64,000 nt of DNA from Pedobacter ginsengisoli (GTDB lineage Bacteria > Bacteroidota > Bacteroidia > Sphingobacteriales > Sphingobacteriaceae): the NCBI RefSeq assembly GCF_030244015.1, contig NZ_JASSYX010000001.1, forward strand, positions 682,001 to 746,000. The letters run 5' to 3'. Below, in pieces: positions 61,573 to 64,000 of the stretch. The notes under the pieces are model-generated. The model did no database searches. It was not told the DNA's origin and worked only from the letters and a program-made list of their open reading frames with translations. Numbering within the stretch: position 1 is the stretch's first letter; each line of letters starts with the position of its first letter. The position numbers and the translations under genes were made by a program.

Positions 61573-62262
61573 ATGAGACTTGCATTTTCTGTTAAACAAA
61601 AGATCCGTATTGCTGCTTTGCTTTTTGCAGTAATGACCTGTTCTATTTTGATCAGGTTACTCGAAGACCAGAGCGTAAAAAGCATGAACGAATCGTTTGT
61701 GTCCATGTACAATGACCGCCTTATACCGGCCACAGATCTTTTTTTTATCGCTGAAAAAGCCAATGCAAAAAAATCATTGCTGGAAGAAGCACTCTATTCG
61801 TCTGAACGTCCGGCTGAGGACCAGGCGGTGCTCACTGAAAATTTAAAAAGTTTCAATACTGCCATCGACAGCCTGATGCGTAAGTACAAAAAGACCTTAT
61901 TGGTAAAACAGGAAAAAGCAAAGCTCATCGAACTGGATATCAGACTTTCTGATAATGTTCAGGCTGAAAATAATATATTACAGTTATTAAAGGACAGGAA
62001 CCTGGCCTCTGCCAGGAAACTTTATGAACATCAGGGAAGGGCATCTGCAGATCTTTCCATTCAAAAATTGTCCGAACTGATGGCGATACAAAAGCAGGTT
62101 GGCCAGGAGCTGATCAAGGACTCTGCATTTATGGTGTCCGGCAGTAAATTGTACTCAGCACTCCAGGTCGCACTGGCGATTGTGATAGGAATTCTGATCG
62201 TTGGTATCATCTTCACCTCCAATGTCGTGAAGATCAATAATGACAAATTCAATTTAAACTAA
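61573..62262 (+). CDS. Four-helix-bundle (4HB_MCP-like) membrane sensor
   Basis: 229 residues from the ATG at 61573; an open frame further left overlaps the helicase end and is rejected. Membrane helices at ~14-32 and ~200-220 enclose a helical periplasmic bundle (ESFVSMYNDRLIPATDLFFIAEKAN). No kinase or methyl-accepting tail follows, so it is a truncated chemoreceptor-like sensor. It converges with the histidine kinase gene and could be its accessory sensor. Confidence 0.8.
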   Translation: MRLAFSVKQKIRIAALLFAVMTCSILIRLLEDQSVKSMNESFVSMYNDRLIPATDLFFIAEKANAKKSLLEEALYSSERPAEDQAVLTENLKSFNTAIDSLMRKYKKTLLVKQEKAKLIELDIRLSDNVQAENNILQLLKDRNLASARKLYEHQGRASADLSIQKLSELMAIQKQVGQELIKDSAFMVSGSKLYSALQVALAIVIGILIVGIIFTSNVVKINNDKFNLN

Positions 62263-62282
62263 GGTCAGCGGCACTCCGGATA

Positions 62283-63662
62283 TCAATCCAAAACAGGTAA
62301 GGAGATTGTGAAAGCCGTGCCTTCATTTTCTTTACTTTCAACGGTTAGCCTGCCGCCATGCTGTTCTATGATCTGCCTGGAAATGTGCAGTCCCAGTCCT
62401 ATTGATTTCTCACCGCGCAAGCCCGGACGGCCGGCTTTTGAGAACTGATCAAAGAGCATTCCCTGTAAATGTTCCGGTATTCCGATTCCAAAATCTTTAA
62501 TCCGGATAGTGCAAAGCCCTTTACTTGCAGATGCGGAGATTTGAATCTGACTGTCAGGCGGAGAAAATTTTATACCATTGCCGATCAGGTTGTCCAAGAC
62601 CCTGGTAAATTTAGTTGCATTGATGCTGGCAACAATAGATTTTTCATTTGCCGACAGCTCGACCCTCCGGGGCTGGTCGGCATTTGACTGCCAGCTGACA
62701 CAGATCCGCTCCAGGTAAGAGATCATCTCTGTTTTTTGAACCTGCAGGGGCTTCCTGTCTTCCTGGACCACCTCAATGAGGTCATTGATGATGTGCTTGG
62801 CATGAACAGCAGCGCTCAGGATCATTTGCATCTCCGGTTTTGGGTTGCTGTATTCTTCTTCTATGACGATGCCGCTCAGGGCCTCAATATTGTTTAAAGG
62901 CGTACGCAGGTCATGCGCTACAAAAGCCAGGATCTCGCCTTTCAGACGGTTCAGGTTGTTGATCTCCTCATTTTTCTCTTCCAGCTGCTTAAGCTGTATA
63001 AAATGCTGCGATTTGAAAAAGTAGCTGTATCTCGAGCAGATGTACAGTACAAAGGCCAGTATTACACCGGCAATTACGTTAAATAATCCCTGAATAGGAC
63101 TTAAACTGGGTACCACCATTCCAATTACAAACAAAAGCACCACAAATACAGCAAGTATCGCAATGTACTTGAATTCCAGGGAAAAGAAAATACTCACCAT
63201 AACTACCCCCATCAGGAATACAGTCAGTGTATTTCTGGTATTGTGCTGTGAATAGATATAGCTAATGAAAAAAGTAATGCTGAGTAAAAATAACGTAAAA
63301 GCGAGGGTCAGCAGGTTTCGCTGCGTTATTGTCCAGTTCTTTGAACGAATAGCTATGGTACTCAATACGATAAAGCAAAAGTAGGCAGTAAGCTGGGTCA
63401 GGTTACTGATGTTGTATTCCATGATGTTGGGAACCTGTCTGAGTTCTTCGCTGTAGAACAATGAAGTAATCCGCACGCAGACAGACAGCGCAAACAGTGC
63501 AGTGCTGAGGAGTTTGATTTGTTTGACATTAATAAAACTATAGGTATCCCTAAACGCTAAGGCATACTTAGATGGCGTCTGATATTTAAAAAGATTGATC
63601 AACCCTGCATATTTTACTACAAAAATAGAATTATATCTTACTTTTGCCAGAAAGAAATCCAT
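62283..63662 (-). CDS. Membrane sensor histidine kinase
   Basis: 459 residues from the ATG at 63662. A longer frame starting at 63797 would run antisense through the adjoining GtrA gene and is rejected. About six membrane helices (~45-235), then HisKA with His250 in FVAHDLRTPLNN, and an ATPase with N box LIGNGIKF, DFGIGIP and GLGLHISRQIIEQHGG. No response regulator is adjacent in the window. Confidence 0.9.
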   Translation of the reverse strand: MDFFLAKVRYNSIFVVKYAGLINLFKYQTPSKYALAFRDTYSFINVKQIKLLSTALFALSVCVRITSLFYSEELRQVPNIMEYNISNLTQLTAYFCFIVLSTIAIRSKNWTITQRNLLTLAFTLFLLSITFFISYIYSQHNTRNTLTVFLMGVVMVSIFFSLEFKYIAILAVFVVLLFVIGMVVPSLSPIQGLFNVIAGVILAFVLYICSRYSYFFKSQHFIQLKQLEEKNEEINNLNRLKGEILAFVAHDLRTPLNNIEALSGIVIEEEYSNPKPEMQMILSAAVHAKHIINDLIEVVQEDRKPLQVQKTEMISYLERICVSWQSNADQPRRVELSANEKSIVASINATKFTRVLDNLIGNGIKFSPPDSQIQISASASKGLCTIRIKDFGIGIPEHLQGMLFDQFSKAGRPGLRGEKSIGLGLHISRQIIEQHGGRLTVESKENEGTAFTISLPVLD

Positions 63663-64000
63663 ATGACCCCTGTTTTGGCTATAGAATTCAATAAAGCTTT
63701 CTTTTTTAAGTTTTTGAAGTTTGGATTGGTGGGATTTTCCGGCCTGATCGTGGATTTTGGGGTCACCTATTTTTTCAAGGAAAAGCTTAAAGTCCATAAG
63801 TACATTTCAAACTCCTTTGGTTTTTTGGTGGCTACCGGAACAAACTATAGCTTAAACCGGTACTGGACTTTTCACAACCAGGATCCCGCCTATATTATTC
63901 AGTTTGGTAAGTTCTTTGTCGTTTCCGCGGTTGGGCTAGCACTGAGCAACTCGCTGATCTATCTGCTCAATGATAAGCTCAAATGGAACTTTTACCTGGC
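63663..64000 (+). CDS. GtrA-like membrane protein, truncated by the window end
   Basis: Starts at ATG 63663, directly against the start codon of the divergent kinase. 112 codons are visible and open to the last base. Helices begin near residue 14 (FLKFGLVGFSGLIVDFGVTYFF split by FSG), and NYSLNRYWTFHNQ is the GtrA landmark also seen in the gene at 14817. Probably flips or supports polyprenyl-linked sugars. Confidence 0.88.
   Translation, partial: MTPVLAIEFNKAFFFKFLKFGLVGFSGLIVDFGVTYFFKEKLKVHKYISNSFGFLVATGTNYSLNRYWTFHNQDPAYIIQFGKFFVVSAVGLALSNSLIYLLNDKLKWNFYL

Noticed and set aside
63663..63797. N-terminal extension of the histidine kinase up to 63797
   Set aside because: The extra 45 residues are the complement of the start of a clear GtrA gene on the plus strand; ATG 63662 fits better.
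1..64000. tRNA, rRNA or CRISPR array
   Set aside because: Intergenic spaces were read on both strands; none shows a cloverleaf, rRNA-like stretch or regularly spaced repeats.

Overview
The window looks like a chromosomal segment of a Bacteroidota soil or freshwater bacterium, most likely Sphingobacteriaceae (Pedobacter-like). The evidence is a polysaccharide-utilisation cluster with GH97, GH36 and DUF5107-TPR proteins, SusC-type TonB receptors with a carboxypeptidase-regulatory-like N-terminus, -7 promoter elements of the form TAnnTTTG instead of sigma70 boxes, A-rich start regions without Shine-Dalgarno sequences, and loose lipoboxes. No rRNA, tRNA, CRISPR array, prophage or transposase was seen.

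Region by region. 1-13077: the tail of a carbohydrate-utilisation locus, with a truncated surface lipoprotein, then a six-gene plus-strand operon (galM, GH97, sugar porter, DUF5107-TPR, GH36, sialate O-acetylesterase-like esterase) closed by a strong terminator. It looks aimed at alpha-galactosides, possibly acetylated. 13107-17240: minus-strand ABC-F protein, GtrA, CDP-alcohol phosphatidyltransferase and membrane metallophosphoesterase. 17481-21732: small accessory genes, including a toxin-antitoxin pair followed by a tiny Zn-ribbon protein. 21870-25597: iron-siderophore receptor plus PepSY protein behind a Fur-like palindrome. 25694-29795: acetyltransferase, dipeptide epimerase, DUF255 thioredoxin-like protein and SlyD-like prolyl isomerase.

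29792-37133 is the most interesting part. It is a divergent metal locus that I interpret as a zinc-acquisition system. The minus arm is MerC, a 42-residue lipoprotein, an ABC ATPase, an FtsX-type permease with a His/Asp/Glu-rich loop, a DUF3299-like exported protein and a Fur-family regulator. The plus arm is a CobW/COG0523 GTPase, a TonB receptor and a His-rich lipoprotein. The shared 83-bp promoter region holds two near-identical 15-bp palindromes (13/15), one per arm, each touching or abutting a -7 element. The layout recalls the Zur-regulated MacB-like zinc importers of proteobacteria (ZrgABCDE of Vibrio; PA4063-PA4066 of Pseudomonas) with Bacteroidota outer-membrane parts added.

37134-51641: a 29-bp perfect inverted repeat, a YbiT-like ABC-F protein, small enzymes, an S9 peptidase, and a GH130 phosphorylase convergent with two glycosyltransferases (a possible mannoside synthesis/phosphorolysis cassette). 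A palindrome with central CG lies between the glycosyltransferases and an MFS exporter. Two structurally related hairpin elements occupy two convergent gene junctions (37344-37421 and 51420-51530). 51642-64000: clpB, MFS, beta-lactamase-fold hydrolase, pyrE and a NUDIX gene with overlapping head-to-head start codons, coaD, rsmD, DUF3822, a RecD-like helicase, a four-helix-bundle sensor, a histidine kinase and a truncated GtrA gene.
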